A stretch of 64,000 nucleotides of DNA from Nemopilema nomurai (lineage: Eukaryota > Cnidaria > Scyphozoa > Rhizostomeae > Rhizostomatidae). Under the pieces are notes generated by a model. It had not been told where the DNA came from, searched no databases, and saw only the letters and a list, made by a program, of their open reading frames with translations. The stretch covers positions 1,294,846-1,358,845 of the forward strand of contig ML133411.1 in the NCBI GenBank assembly GCA_003864495.1, read 5' to 3'. Made by a program: the position numbers and the translations under genes. The stretch's first letter is position 1. Every line of letters starts with the position of its first letter. Positions 45,198-56,756 of the stretch are shown in pieces.

Positions 45198-45350
45198 CGG
45201 TCCTTTGCTTTTTTATGCTTTGTTCTCCAAAAAGTGCCCCAGATAATTCAACAAAATCTACCACAGCAATTGCTTCAGAGTCGCCGCCATTGCCTAGAGC
45301 CAGTTTTCGTAATTTCAATGACAACGAGGTGGAGGGAAGACGAGAATACA
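45198..45350 (-). other. Possible isolated coding exon
   Basis: The minus strand is open across this stretch (LKLRKLALGNGGDSEAIAVV, then DFVELSGALFGEQSIKKQRT) and ends in a consensus 5' splice site (ACCG|GTAAGTA at 45198). Composition is higher in G+C than the surroundings. No partner exon was found, and the family is unknown to me. Confidence 0.35.
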
Positions 45351-45359
45351 CAAGGCGAG

Positions 45360-46110
45360 AAGCGAGAATAGAATTATCAATGTAGGTCAGTAAAGCGGAT
45401 CCCTCAAAAATATGGGGATGAGGCGGTGGTAAACAGTTGATTACTAAACTTTATCCTTGTTTGTTTAATCTGTGTATCCTGCAATAGTTTAAGTTTAATT
45501 TTCAAAAAACAGCTTTTTTTAAAAGCTTTTACCTCGCAAAGCTATCAATCTGCGTTTATTTACTTGTGAAAAAAGACAAATGACAACGTTAAGACAATAT
45601 GGCGCCAATCTCAAGCAAAAGAATATCCTATATTTTTTATGATATATCTAGAAGAATCATGGCTTCAAATCAAATGGAAAAGAAGCGAAGAATATTCATG
45701 GTGTATTTCTGGAACTATCTCGAAGATGGAGTCTTGGAATGTTATTGTACTTTCAACTGGTTCTTGTAGCTTTCAACGAACGTATTTCAAGGCCTATTTC
45801 TCGAAGCTGTCGCCGTCTTCCTAGGTTTGAAGGAACTGATTTGAAGGAACAGAGCTCACTTCTGTTTCCTTCCGAGGTGTCACACTGACCAAAATGTGGC
45901 CTCCTCAGAAGTGATTCCTCCTCACTCTGCAATCCTCTTGATTCCTCAGTGTTTCCTCTCTACGATTCCATTGCCACCCGTAAGCAGCCCGCAATCGCAG
46001 ACTATTCCCCACTCGTCAGAAAACTGAGCAACCATTGCTGACCAAAATGCCGTTGAGTTATCCAGCAACAACTCCTACCTGAGTTATCCGTCACACGGCC
46101 CTCACTCAAT
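45360..46110. other. No recognisable gene
   Basis: Short frames only. A small hairpin (GGAACAGAGCTCACTTCTGTTTCC) lies near 45847-45870. Confidence 0.4.
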
Positions 46111-46117
46111 CACGACA

Positions 46118-46912
46118 CTACGTCTGCAACCAACGCCAGGTCGCAAACCTCAACAAATACAACTGGCTACCAAAATGAGTCACATCAACTGTAACTGGGC
46201 ACCAATTGTCATCAACGGCCAAATCACCTGTTGACACCATATTCTCTCCCCGCAAAGCAGGGTCAATCCGCTGGCATGCTTCGCATTCAGCCAACTCTTG
46301 TTTCACCTGCTGACCTGACAGATCACTGTTTATCTGCCGAGCAAGGAAGAGAGTCCTATCGATGCAAAGATGGCTAGGCAAATGTGCCGCTCTAATGGCA
46401 TCCTCAGGACTTTCATCAGTGGGGATAGCTGCAACTACATCTGCAGCCTGCTCACCAGTCCCACGGTACTCAAGCCATTTCTTGGGTACCCTGGTCATGC
46501 GACCAGTTTTATTTTCCACCGAAGGTACAAAATGAAGTGTCACATCAAGACCATACTCAGTGATTACATAACCAATCACTCCCAAACAACGCTTGACAAG
46601 CATCTCTGCAGCACCCTTCGTTTTGACATGATTCCGCTTGTCGATGACACTGGTCGTTCAGCTGACAACGGTGAGTGAATCAACAGCCAACGTAAAGGTG
46701 AGGCAAATGTGCCATGTTCACTCCAAACCCACAGCCGCAAGCTCTGCAACATGAATGTGCAAATGGTCTGACTCTTTTCTAAGCCACAACGCATCCTCCA
46801 CAATGCTGCCATCCACCTTCAGGACCACTCCCAGACCAAGTGAGCTAGCATCAGTCCACACAGTCCAGTGGCGTTGTGGAACCTGTAGAATAGGGAGGGG
46901 GCCAAGCTCCAA
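46118..46912 (-). pseudogene. Retrotransposon RNase H / integrase-finger remnant
   Basis: Minus strand from 46912: RHWTVWTDASSLGLGVVL (RNase H Asp), EDALWLRKESDHLHIHVAELAAV (Glu), then in another frame KRCLGVIGYVITEYGLDVTLHFVPSVENK and LASHLCIDR-type finger residues with ECEACQRIDPA. This is the RNase H-to-integrase part of a gypsy-like polyprotein known in cnidarian genomes. A frameshift near 46600 and loss of both flanks make it a fragment. Confidence 0.6.
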
Positions 46913-47150
46913 GGTTTTCCGAGAAAATTCAGCAATTTGATAATGATTTTTTTTTGGTTTATGAGATATGGGATATATTTGTCATGTGACTTTACATGAG
47001 ATGAATTAGGACAGTAAAGAAGGATGATTTACCATCAGAGTTAGAGAGAAATCACAGAAACCTTCAAGTTTAAGGTGCTAAAGAACTTTGATTTATCAAA
47101 TAATAAGGAACAGAAAAAATGAAGTAAATTCATAAGTGAAGAAATTTTCA
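46913..47150. other. No recognisable gene
   Basis: Low-complexity AT-rich spacer. Confidence 0.4.
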
Positions 47151-47154
47151 TAAT

Positions 47155-47740
47155 ATTAGTAGTTTTCTTAAGAGCGGTGGTGTTTCAAATGCGTCAGTGA
47201 CTGCCTTGTGATCAACAGCTTGCAACAATTCACGCTCAACGCTTATCAGCATCAATGCACAAAGACGAGGTTGACCCATTGATGATCGCAACGTGTTTTG
47301 AATTATTTTCAGCTTTGAAAAGGAATGCTCGCACTTCGTCTATCTAATAGGCAAAGTTACCAGTATTTTGTAGAAGGTGTAAAAACGTGGATACGATGTT
47401 TGTAAATTATATTAAGTAATGAGCAAGAGAGAAGCTTTCTCTCTAAATATCTGAATTTTCTTCGTATATAGAGATATTGGTTGTTGCTTTTTTAATTCTC
47501 AAATAGTTTTGTATAAATGATTTGTATTCTACTCTAAGTCTCCATTCATCCAGGCTATTGTTATTTGTAACCTTTTTGAAAGAATTTGAAAGCAAATCTT
47601 CCAAACTTCTGATATCTGCAAATCTTTCTGGGTCCAGCAACGCAAAATCAGCTAAAATTGCTTTATGCAAAATAAAGTGCCGTCTGAACGATGATACTGC
47701 GATTGCTGTATCTGTATCGATTGCAAAGGTAAACGTTTCT
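47155..47740 (-). pseudogene. hAT transposase C-terminal fragment
   Basis: On the minus strand 47360-47160 reads CEHSFSKLKIIQNTLRSSMGQPRLCALMLISVERELL, the hAT dimerisation block ('CERSFSxLKxIK..LRS.M.Q.RL..L..LSIE'). Upstream 47670-47443 gives LLDPERFADIRSLEDLL and LRVEYKSFIQNYL, fitting the preceding region. A stop next to the CEHSF motif and frame changes near 47430 show decay. No inverted ends were found. Confidence 0.6.
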
Positions 47741-47879
47741 CTTTATGTATAGCTGCAAATTTCACCTGGCATCTTCTTTTTCTTTCTTAGCCACCTCTCT
47801 GCAAAATCACGCTCATTTCCCTCGAAGTTTGACGAGCTGCGATTAAACTGTTTCAACTAGCCTTATTGCTGTTAGAATG

Positions 47880-48152
47880 TCAATCTTTTCGGACTGAAGA
47901 TACAAAGATGGATCAGAGACGGTGAATATCTTTTGAGATGAGCCGTTGCGACAATTTCAAAACAACATATCTTTTGCAGTAGGGCTTCTCCATCAGTAAC
48001 GGTTTTTTGGCTTTGTTCGGGTGCTAAGCAGTGCTCAAATGCATCTCTGAGGGAATCATATAGTTTGCCAGATTGAGGAAGAAAGACTGTGTCTAGAGAT
48101 TCCTGGATATGCTGTTGAAACACTTTGGGGTCTATGTAGCTTTGCCAACGGG
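47880..48152 (-). other. Open minus-strand stretch of unknown identity
   Basis: About 90 residues stay open (RWQSYIDPKVFQQHIQESLD, then FLPQSGKLYDSLRDAFEHCL), and similarity to family X begins exactly at its upstream end (48153). The sequence looks coding (amphipathic helices, no low complexity), but I do not recognise it. It may be a gene or element fragment into which family X inserted. Confidence 0.3.
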
Positions 48153-48455
48153 GTTCGCAAAAGATGAAGGGATGAGGCTCCCCCGTCCTAGCGATTGTCA
48201 CATGAGTGCGAATGATGCACGCGAAGGATGACGAGTCATTTTGTCGTTGACAACTTTCGTTTCAAGTGTGCGGTGCGTGGCTGTGCATTACGTCATTTTT
48301 GCTCTCGATGCGAGGCTCTTGTCTTGCCGAGGCTAATCTGCCTAATTTGTTTTGGGGTAGTTTTAAGGGGCAATTCTATTTCCAAAGAAGGGGTTTTAAG
48401 CCTGCGCAGCAGGGTTTTGGGGGCTAGTCTTCTGTTGTGCCATAGTATGTTTTAG
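48153..48455 (+). repeat. Family X repeat, copy E (5' end only)
   Basis: Starts GTTCGCAAAAGATGAAGGGATGAGGC, the same terminus as copies B and C, and follows them to the GTTTTGGGGGCTAGTC block, after which similarity stops. Confidence 0.75.
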
Positions 48456-48900
48456 CAAAATAATGGTCTACTTATATTCACGTTCCAATTGCTTCGATAA
48501 TTATAATTTAAACTGAAATGATATAATTTGAAACCAAACCAAACATCCAGGTCCGTTTTTCCGCTAGGCTGATCTATGGTGCTCGTCTAAGTCTTTTTGA
48601 TAGGTTTTTATATTTCGTTCTGTTAGTATTCGACCATTTTTAATTTTTGCTCAACTTTGTTATCAGTTGTTGCTCTAAATTATTTTGGTTTCGATTTGCT
48701 TCAAAGGTAGGTATGGTTAACTGTGGAGTTGTTCAGACGTTATTTCTTAAATGCTGCTTTTTACATTTTGTTCGTATTCTGTGATCAGAATTTAACTTTT
48801 TGGTGATTTCACAAGAAAGTAATACGTATAGGCGAACGCAACTTCAATCAATTGTAAAGTTTCAAGAGGTAGGAGAAGAGAACGCTTTCTAGATATTTTC
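48456..48900. other. No recognisable gene
   Basis: AT-rich; likely the 3' side of the coiled-coil gene on the minus strand, without a clear polyadenylation signal. Confidence 0.35.
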
Positions 48901-48907
48901 ATGAGTT

Positions 48908-49760
48908 TTAATCTTCCATATTTAAAAGATCGGCATCAATATTATTGTCTTCTAAACTTTTGTTTATATTTCTCTGCTTCTTAATGTCCATAATGATATC
49001 CCGAATTTCTTTTTGAATGACGGTTAATCGGCATTCTGCGGCTTCCATCTTTCTTTGTATGCGCAGCAATTCGGCGCTTGTCTTTTCTGCATATTTCTCC
49101 AGTTTTTCTAACCTCTTCAAAGTTTGCTCGTCCATTCTATTAGGAGGAAAATATAGCTTAGTGATTGTACGAAATTTTTAAATTACAACATTGGAAAAAA
49201 GCGGTGTGCGGTGATATGTGTGCAAGTTGACTTCTTTTACAATTTCACATTGGAATGAAATTAAAGGGATTATAAATTGTCCACGGGATGAAAAGGTTGC
49301 CTTCGTTCTTTGGCTTGCTTTTAAAATTTCACTGTGCAATTCATTTATACAAAACTGGATAGTTGTTAACATTTGAAAATTTGTGGAGAGTTGAAGGATT
49401 TGTGAAGGAATAAATTAAAAAGAAATGACAATACTTACGCAAATAGTTTTATGTTGTTGAAACGTTGGCTATCTGTAAACAGAAGCGGACAGTAAGGTCA
49501 AGGTTCAACGTTTGCCGTTGTAATTGTAAAGATGATGGATGAAATGCATGCTCAGAAAGTGTAGAAAATCGACCTATTAGGTATCGTAACTTTTAAAATT
49601 TGGTAGTAACTTTAGTGCAAGTCCTTAAAAAGTGAAGAACTGATACTTACCAGGTGTCCACGCGCCGTGTAATATTTGTGTTAATCTGTCTCGTCGTTTT
49701 GGGATGGGACTTTTTAAAGAGTACCTAGTCATGTGATACCTGTAGATTCGTGTTTGTGGG
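48908..49760 (-). CDS. Small spliced coiled-coil protein gene (75 aa)
   Basis: The coding part is complement 48908-49135, within an exon starting at 49136 after a good acceptor (CCTAATAG). Two upstream non-coding exons are indicated by consensus sites: a 34-nt exon at 49439-49472 (acceptor GTTTACAG, donor GTAAGTATT) and an exon ending at 49651 (donor GTAAGTATC). The protein starts MDEQTLKRLEKLEKYAEK and shows heptad-type spacing of Leu/Ile with many Lys/Glu, so a coiled coil is likely throughout. No family is recognised; it could be a host microprotein or an ORF1-like piece of a retroelement. The left end of the first exon is not defined. Confidence 0.45.
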
Positions 49761-52130
49761 AACGGAAATAGTGCCAATGGCGATTGAAGGTAATGTGTGA
49801 TTCATTTTCTTCAGGCTGGTTGGCAGGTATATGTGAATTTTAAAAACAACACTAAAGTCGGAAGCTTTGTGTTGGCAGCGAGGCATGAAGGAAACACGCA
49901 TAGGATGGGGCCGGGTTATTTCAAACGAATTTTGACACTACCACTGTTTGAGGTGTCTGCAGCTTTGAAGTTAAGTTCACGCGAGATGGTATTCTTGGCT
50001 TCAATTTGAGGCTGTTGCTTTTTGGGACGGCTATGTATGACGTCAAACTTCGCTTCTAACCGAGGCTGTCGAGCCCGTGCAATGGGCATTTGTTTGGGGG
50101 GCCATTTATGGACCCTTCTATTATCTTGAAACAGTTGAGTCAGCGTAGTACGTTTTGAGGGCTATTGTGTGACAAAACATTACTTATTATTTGAAAATAC
50201 ATTAGTTATGGTTTGTTTGTTTCAAAACGAATTTTATTCTTTTGGTTTTTTCCATAAAAAGAGTTGAACTAAAGTCCATGAGATTTGCTTTGTATGTGCA
50301 TTTTGTTTTTGTGCTAAACATTTTGCATTGCCATCTTTATTGTCTCGTGACGTTGTGCAACTTAGTATGTGGGTGAACGATAAGACCTTATAACGCAGTT
50401 GTTTAATGTTTGATTGAATTGAATGATGATCATGATGAAGGATGTCATATTTGCTTGTAATTGATACTTCTAGGGGTGGCTTGAATAGTCGAATTCTGAA
50501 ATATGACAGATTATACTTTTTTGAAAGCAAGTAGGCCAGAATTTTCTACGGGAGTCTTTGTTTAATTTTTCACGCACAAACTTTAAAATTGGTCCTCTTT
50601 TGTTTGAAAATTGGAATAGATCTTCCCTGGCATTTTTGGCATAATACTTGATTTATGTAGATGGTGAATGTTTTTTGTTTTGCACTGGGGCATTGTTTAG
50701 AGATGTTCTATTTGTTGCTTATCGAGCCAAAGATGCCTAGCTAAAGCAAATAACATTAAAAGCCCCTTTACGAGTATGCTTGTTGTTTCATTTAATGTTG
50801 CCCTGATTGCCTACTTGTTTCATGTCATCTGGAAGACAGGTACGCCGAAGGTTAATGCTGGTAAACATTTGTTTGAAAGTTTCAAATCTTTTCCAGTGTT
50901 TAAAAAGTGTTTTTGAGGTAAGGGAAATTTTTTTTAAACTTGAGCCACCTGGTTATTTCAAGTGTATACGAAAATTTTGAACCGGATTTATGAAACGTTG
51001 CTAAGGAATGAGAGAGTAAAACCTCCAACTGTTATGGTAGGAAATGTAATTAAACTATATTGATTAAAACTACTAAAGATTAAAAAATTATATTTATATA
51101 AAAAAAAACGTAAAACATTAATAATAAAAAATGTTTACAATTTTTCCATTTATATTCTGGTTGGTGCCTTGTTTTTCTTTATCTTTTTCTCTTTTTGTGT
51201 GTGGCACCAATTTTATTTTAACTGTGTCTCCTGGTCTACAATAAAAAATATTTTATAAGTCATTTGAACGGAGGCAGGTGGTAAATAAAGGTGAAAAATG
51301 ATCATTCACATCTCAAATTGCCTACGAAAAATGATCTGCCAAGCTGATAATCTGATATGTATTTAAAGAATAGATTTGCTATGAATGAATTCATAGATGA
51401 AAAAGAAAAATATCTTCTAAAAGCCGTTGAATTCTTAAACAAATAAATAACCTGAAAGACGGTAATGGCGATCCCATAGTTACCTTATGATCCTGATTCT
51501 ATTTCCTTCGTCATTGACGAAAAAAAACTTCTCGTCCCTTTTAATACGGAACGCCTTGGCGGTCAAATATTTAAAGGCGCCAATTGATGGCCGGTATGGA
51601 ATGTCCTAGAAAGATAATTATGTTGATGAATAGCCGTGTAATGGACCACTAACGACTGATAACCGGAGTAAAGTTGCCTGTTTAACTACTGTTTCACTGC
51701 AAACAAACATCTATCGCCGCATATATTCGAAAGACAAAATTTGCAAACTTTACAAATCTATACTACACAAATCTATAAGTATATAAGTATGAAAAGAAGT
51801 CTTACTTTTGATTTTTTTCCAAAAAGGACTTTCACTGCATTTGTTTGGTCCTCCATTTTTAAAATGTTTGCTCTGGTCTAAGAGGGTGAGGTAGTCATTA
51901 CCCTTTTATATGGTTAAAACAATGGTTTTGTCGGGGGAAGTTGACTGAGGCTTTTTTCTATTCTATGTGCTACTATTTAGGGAGGAATGATCAATTAGAT
52001 GACAGATGTTACCTGTTAAAAAAGTTTGCATGCTACTGCTATATTTCAAAGGTGATGGGAGATTGTTTTTCTGTTGTACCGGCCGGACAAATAAGGTATT
52101 GTGTCGCAGTTGCAATCACAGGATTGCAAG
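49761..52130. other. No recognisable gene
   Basis: Long AT-rich interval. Frames on both strands are short and lack motifs; A/T homopolymers occur at 51050-51130. No transposon ends found. Confidence 0.45.
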
Positions 52131-52131
52131 A

Positions 52132-52690
52132 TTGCAGTTTGACGGTGTCTCGACGCGGTAATCCACTAAGTTGACAATTCGTCAATCTTAACACCGCGAA
52201 AGGAACTCTTGCCAGTGTGTTATCGGGCCAAGCGATCGCGGCACGAAACAAACAACACGACATGACACCTTCTAACTTGCCAACGGGCTTGCCAAGTCCG
52301 AAAAAGTTGACATGACAAACATGTTTCGTTGACGGTTTACTCATCCTTTGTCATCATCTTTGTAGCACCCCCGGTCAAATGAATTGACCCATCTTACAGC
52401 TATTCAAGTCTATGTAGACTCTTTCGTTGTCTAAATGTATTTCTAACTTGCTCTTGAAATGGTTCTGACTCTATTAGAGGAGCCCTGCTTCTAGCCTAAA
52501 AAAACTGGCTATGAATGTGAACAAAAGAAATACCACGTCAAAACTTTTTCATAATCACGCCTCATATTCAGTAGTGTGTTTTCTTTAATTTGTTTGTGAT
52601 CTTGCTTGTTCTAGAAATTTTAACGGCACCGTGAACAAGAGAACAATGTGAGAATGAAGGAAAACCAAATTAAAGATCATTCATCATCAT
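52132..52690 (+). repeat. Family X repeat, copy D (internal part, diverged)
   Basis: Follows copy C from about 62680 (GTTGACAATTCGTCAATCTTAACACC; ACACGACATGACACCTTC; CTTGCCAAGTCCGAAAAAG) to about 63600 (GAGAATGAAGG…CATCATCCACCA) with large gaps and more substitutions than the other copies. Confidence 0.65.
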
Positions 52691-52699
52691 CCACCACAC

Positions 52700-52795
52700 A
52701 ATAGAAATACATAAGCCCCCAAAACCCCGCTGCACGGGCTTAAATCCCCTTCTGTGGGAGAGGAATTGCCCCTTAAAACTACTCCATAAATATTA
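52700..52795 (-). repeat. Family X fragment in inverted orientation
   Basis: CCCCCAAAACCCCGCTGCACGGGCTTAAAT…GCCCCTTAAAACTA is the inverse of 62258-62340 and abuts copy D, which has the opposite orientation. Confidence 0.65.
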
Positions 52796-53560
52796 AAATG
52801 TCAACAGTTGTGTCTTTGTTTTTAAAAAGGTAGTTCTCGTTTGTTCTTTTGCCTCTTCACGGATGCGCTGGCTAGGTGCACTCTGAGGAAATGTTCTGAA
52901 AAGAAACAAACAATCGTTACACAAGAAATTCGTTCTTAGGAAGGAAAACAAAGTTTGGCTAGAATAATCTTTAAAATGGCAACTATTACTATATGTTGAA
53001 TCCTGTTCAATACATTTTTGGGAAATGGTTGGGAATGTTGGGATTGTTTGCTTTCCTTCGACAGTGCACCCTTACCTTTTTTCCTTCCAAAGAAGAGTTT
53101 GAAATACAGCTTGCAAAACTACTAATGTCTATATGCAGAGAAAAGTTGAATTTGTTGCCGGATGCATTAGTGAAAAGCTTGAACACCACGTCAAGGGGCA
53201 TCCTTTGTTCAAGGTTTCCTTTTTTAATGGCAGTTTATTTGGGAAATTTTCTATTGAATAGTTCCTTCTAATAACTATAAACACCATGTTAGGGAAATTT
53301 GGGAGTTGGGGAGTTAAACTGCCATTGAGCAAAGGAACTACACCTTCCCATAGGCAACATCGGGGAAGATGTCAAGCATAACTGTTCCATGAAGAAATGT
53401 ATTGAATAGAGCAGTAGAAGAGGAGTAGAAATACAGAGTAGTCTAGTATTGAAAGAAAAGGAAGAGAAGAACAGTATAAATAATGATCATGTGGGGCTCA
53501 CTGAGTACACTATTTTAGTGTTTAGACAGAAAATATGGATCCAGGGGTATCAGGATCAAA
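52796..53560. other. No recognisable gene
   Basis: Only short frames. A Leu/Phe-rich plus-strand frame at 52993-53271 has no recognisable motif. Confidence 0.4.
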
Positions 53561-53562
53561 GA

Positions 53563-56235
53563 TCAAGATACCCCATGGGTGAGTGCAACACAGTGTAGCA
53601 TGATTGATGCCTCTTGCAAGCATCGTCTATGTTCAGCATCATCTTCCAAAAGACCCAGTGCCCTTGCTGCACCCTTGAATGTCTCGTGTAGATGACCATC
53701 AATGGTTCGTATGTCTTCAAAGGATGTTACTCCTCTCCGATGGAGAAGAAGCAATCTGAGGGCAAACCTTTCTGGATCTGATGGCTGCACTTGGTATATC
53801 CTACCAATGAGTGGTGCTGTCTGTCGCTGCCTCATTTTCCACCTTTTTTTTCTTTGGTCAAATGTGTAATGGTGTGGAATTTCCGAATATAGATACTGCT
53901 GTGCATTTGGATCTTCTTGGTTCAGTTGAAACCAAGTAGTGAGCGTTGTGTTTGGATTTACATTGAGTACCCTGTCCTCGTTTCCTTCCTGGAAATAGAC
54001 ATTCTGCTGCAAAGGCAGATGCACAGCAAGGCGAATGATGGTGTGGCTCTTGTCATGCATCTTATACTGCATGATTCGAAACACAGCTTGATGAGGGCCA
54101 ACATACCTCGCATTGAGGTATTGAAGAATCTCATCATGATGTAGTATGTTGTTCCTGATTTCCACTTGTGCAGAATCATTTCCTTTGTGAATGTATTTGA
54201 AAATGTACTTGACACTTTTTACAGTTGTGCAGATTTCAACATTCATATGACAGTTGAATTTTTTGAGAAGTTGTGGACTGTAAGGAACAACCCAAGAGTC
54301 ATTAACCATGTGGTGACGTAGCTGTGCCAGGTGCTGTCCTCTACGTCTGTACAAAGGATATCCATTGACATTTAATTCTGTCTCCTGGACCAATGCTTTA
54401 GGGAAGTCCTTTTTGCATTGACCATCCTGCATGCACACACAATGGGGGTCAAGTTGACCACATGGCCCATGAATCATGTGCTTCTTGACAACTTCATGTA
54501 AATGTGCATTTCGTTGTGGATCTGGAATTTCTGCAGACACCAACATATCAACATCCTCTGCTGTACGTGGTTTGTCGGCATCCGAAAGAAACAGAACCAT
54601 GTGTGCATGTGGTAAACCCCTTTTCTGGAACTCAATTGTGTAAACATATGCAATCACATGTCCTAAAACATGTCTCTGAAGCAGGTCACACAAAAGTTCC
54701 TTCAGCTTCAGGTGAAAACACGACTGATAATATCTGGCCTGTCATTCGCTGTTTGGTGTGGCAAGATGTTTTCTTGTACCTCAGGCCAGTTTGGGTTAGC
54801 AGTCATGGTCAGGAAAATGTCAGGCTTACCATACTTGGTAACAATTGTCATTGCATCTTGGTAATTCTGATAAATTGATCTTGTGCTCCCTTCAAAGGTG
54901 GCAGGTAGAATCACAATGCGACCAACGTTTGCATCTTCGGCCTGTGCACGCCTTTCGACGTGATCCATAAGGCCTTGGTAAGATTCCACCCTCATTTGAG
55001 TTTGATGCGTTCTTATGTATGTCAGTTGATTTCCCTCAATCTTTGTGTACGCATCAACCAAGTATTGTTGAAACAGCAATCTGGAGCAATGAATTGCCGA
55101 GAAATCCTCACGGACGGCAATGCGGTATGCATAAAACTCATTCAGAGAGATTCTCTCCCTTGGGTTGCGTCCGCGAGCAGCACCTTGTTGTCAGTTGCGT
55201 TGGATGTCAATGTTCCATCCAAAATCTCCATGAAAGAACAACAAAGGATAAGTCATTGGATCAGCATTGGGAGACGTAATTTTGATTTTTTGTGTGTTGT
55301 TGTCAGCAATATTAAAAACAGTAATGTCTCGATTAGCTGGATCCCCCTCGTCTCCCTGGGGGTGCCCCCTCGTCTCCCACGTAAACTGCAGCGATTTCCG
55401 TTGCTGTAGGATTATCATAACGGCGATCCTGGAAAGGTCGACGCGCAATGATAATCCTCACTTGCGGTACGGGTAGGTTGTTTGCGGCTGCAGCGTCACG
55501 TTGTTGTTGTAAAACTTGCCCCATATTCCTGAATTGTCTTGCATAAGGATTAACAGCCATCAGCTCATCCTGTAGAAGTTGCAAGACATCAGGTCGCAGG
55601 TTCGCGTTTCTTGGGTCATGAATTCGCTCCTGCAATGCTTGATTGGTGTCCATTATGTATAACTGGGAATACTCTGGACGTGTACCTTCTGGGGCATCTG
55701 CTGCGCTTGTCAAGTGGTAGGTTTGTCCGTGAATCGTAACCACACGGGGTCCTCTACCAGGGAGTTCGTTGACTGTGGCATTCCAAGAAGCCATTGCCAA
55801 GGCAGCATTATAGTTGCGAATGTTTTGCAAAATATGGCGCGATTGTGGTGTCTCTCCATTAAAAAGTTCCATTATATGTGGCGCAGGTTGTACGATTGGA
55901 GGAAGTACAACTTTTCCTCCAAAGCAACATTTGGTGAACACATTCTGTGCGTTTGCCTCACTGACGAAAAATTTGGAACAGCAATGACGACACGAATTGT
56001 CCATTGCTCCAATATAGTGTTGCGGTGGCAAGTCTGGTTGTATTTGTTGTTCAGGCAATTGTTCCACAATTTCGAGCTCCAATGCGTGTAATTGATTCAC
56101 CGGTTGGAGAACGTTCTGCGCCCCTGCACCACCATCTTGTAGTCTATCTGCATCAAGGCGGTTAAGATAATACTGTCTCTGTCTTTCTCTGTTTCTTTGA
56201 CGATCCAAGTTTCTACGTTGTCCTCTGCGTGGCAT
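53563..56235 (-). pseudogene. Helitron Rep (HUH endonuclease) gene, no helicase
   Basis: Read from 56235 on the minus strand. A basic N-terminus (MPRRGQRRNLDRQRNRERQR) is followed by a Helitron-like N-terminal region with a Cys/His motif (CRHCCSKFF) and RHILQNIRNYNAALAMAS. Then come LLFQQYLVDAYTKIEGNQL, FLTMTANPNWPE and the Rep motifs QKRGLPHAHMVLFL (HUH-type His-x-His, about 54610) and YIFKYIHKG (Tyr motif, about 54190). The frame ends at 53563 without the usual Pif1-like helicase. Breaks: a duplicated GGGAGACGAGGG near 55350 that shifts the frame, a stop near 55190 and a 1-nt shift near 54720. The terminal hairpin was not found. Confidence 0.82.
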
Positions 56236-56678
56236 ATTTCGATGCTAGTGATTACAAATAAAGTTTGCAAATTGAGAAATCCCCCTTATTCTAAATAACC
56301 ACCTAAGGGCTGCAAGAAGAATTCAACATTTTCTAACAAAAATATCTGCAAACTTCTAAAAGATTTGAAGCAGCATTAGAACTGTCGACGCAACTGTGTC
56401 GTTTACCACGCAGTGTAGGTGTTAATAAATAGGAGAATTGCCTCAAGTCAGAGGCCTTCGAACCATTGAAGCAATGCTGCAAAGCTAACAATTATCGTAA
56501 ACTACACAACTTACTTCGTAACTGTTCAAATTCAATAATGAGCAAATTGGTAAGCAAACCAAAATCCGATTCCAAAAGGAAGCATTCCGATTAAAAAAGA
56601 AACAAACAGCAAGATTTTTGAAACACGAATCCAAAAGTAATTCGGTCAAACAAGTAATCGAAATCCAAAAGTAATTCG
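56236..56678. other. Spacer with a 35-bp tandem repeat
   Basis: Upstream flank of the Helitron Rep gene. From 56625 a unit containing CCAAAAGTAATTCGGTCA and CAAGTAATCGAAAT is repeated in tandem, and the P-like transposon inserted in the second unit; the repeat continues at 61907-61930. Confidence 0.6.
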
Positions 56679-56685
56679 GTCAGAC
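56679..56685. repeat. Target duplication GTCAGAC (left)
   Basis: Identical heptamer at 61907-61913, immediately outside the inverted ends. Confidence 0.75.
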
Positions 56686-56738
56686 CATAGTCATAAGAAA
56701 TAGCTAGTCTGGAAACGAACAATAGGCTATTGTTTTAA
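56686..56738 (+). repeat. P-like element left terminal inverted repeat
   Basis: Matches the inverse of 61857-61906 with a few single-base gaps; core AGCTAGTCTGGAA and GAACAATAGGCT. Confidence 0.88.
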
Positions 56739-56756
56739 CAATGCGGCTCTTCGAGG

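Noticed and set aside
52993..53271. Plus-strand 92-codon Leu/Phe-rich frame as a membrane protein.
   Set aside because: No conserved motif, no neighbouring exons, and a minus-strand frame of similar quality overlaps it.
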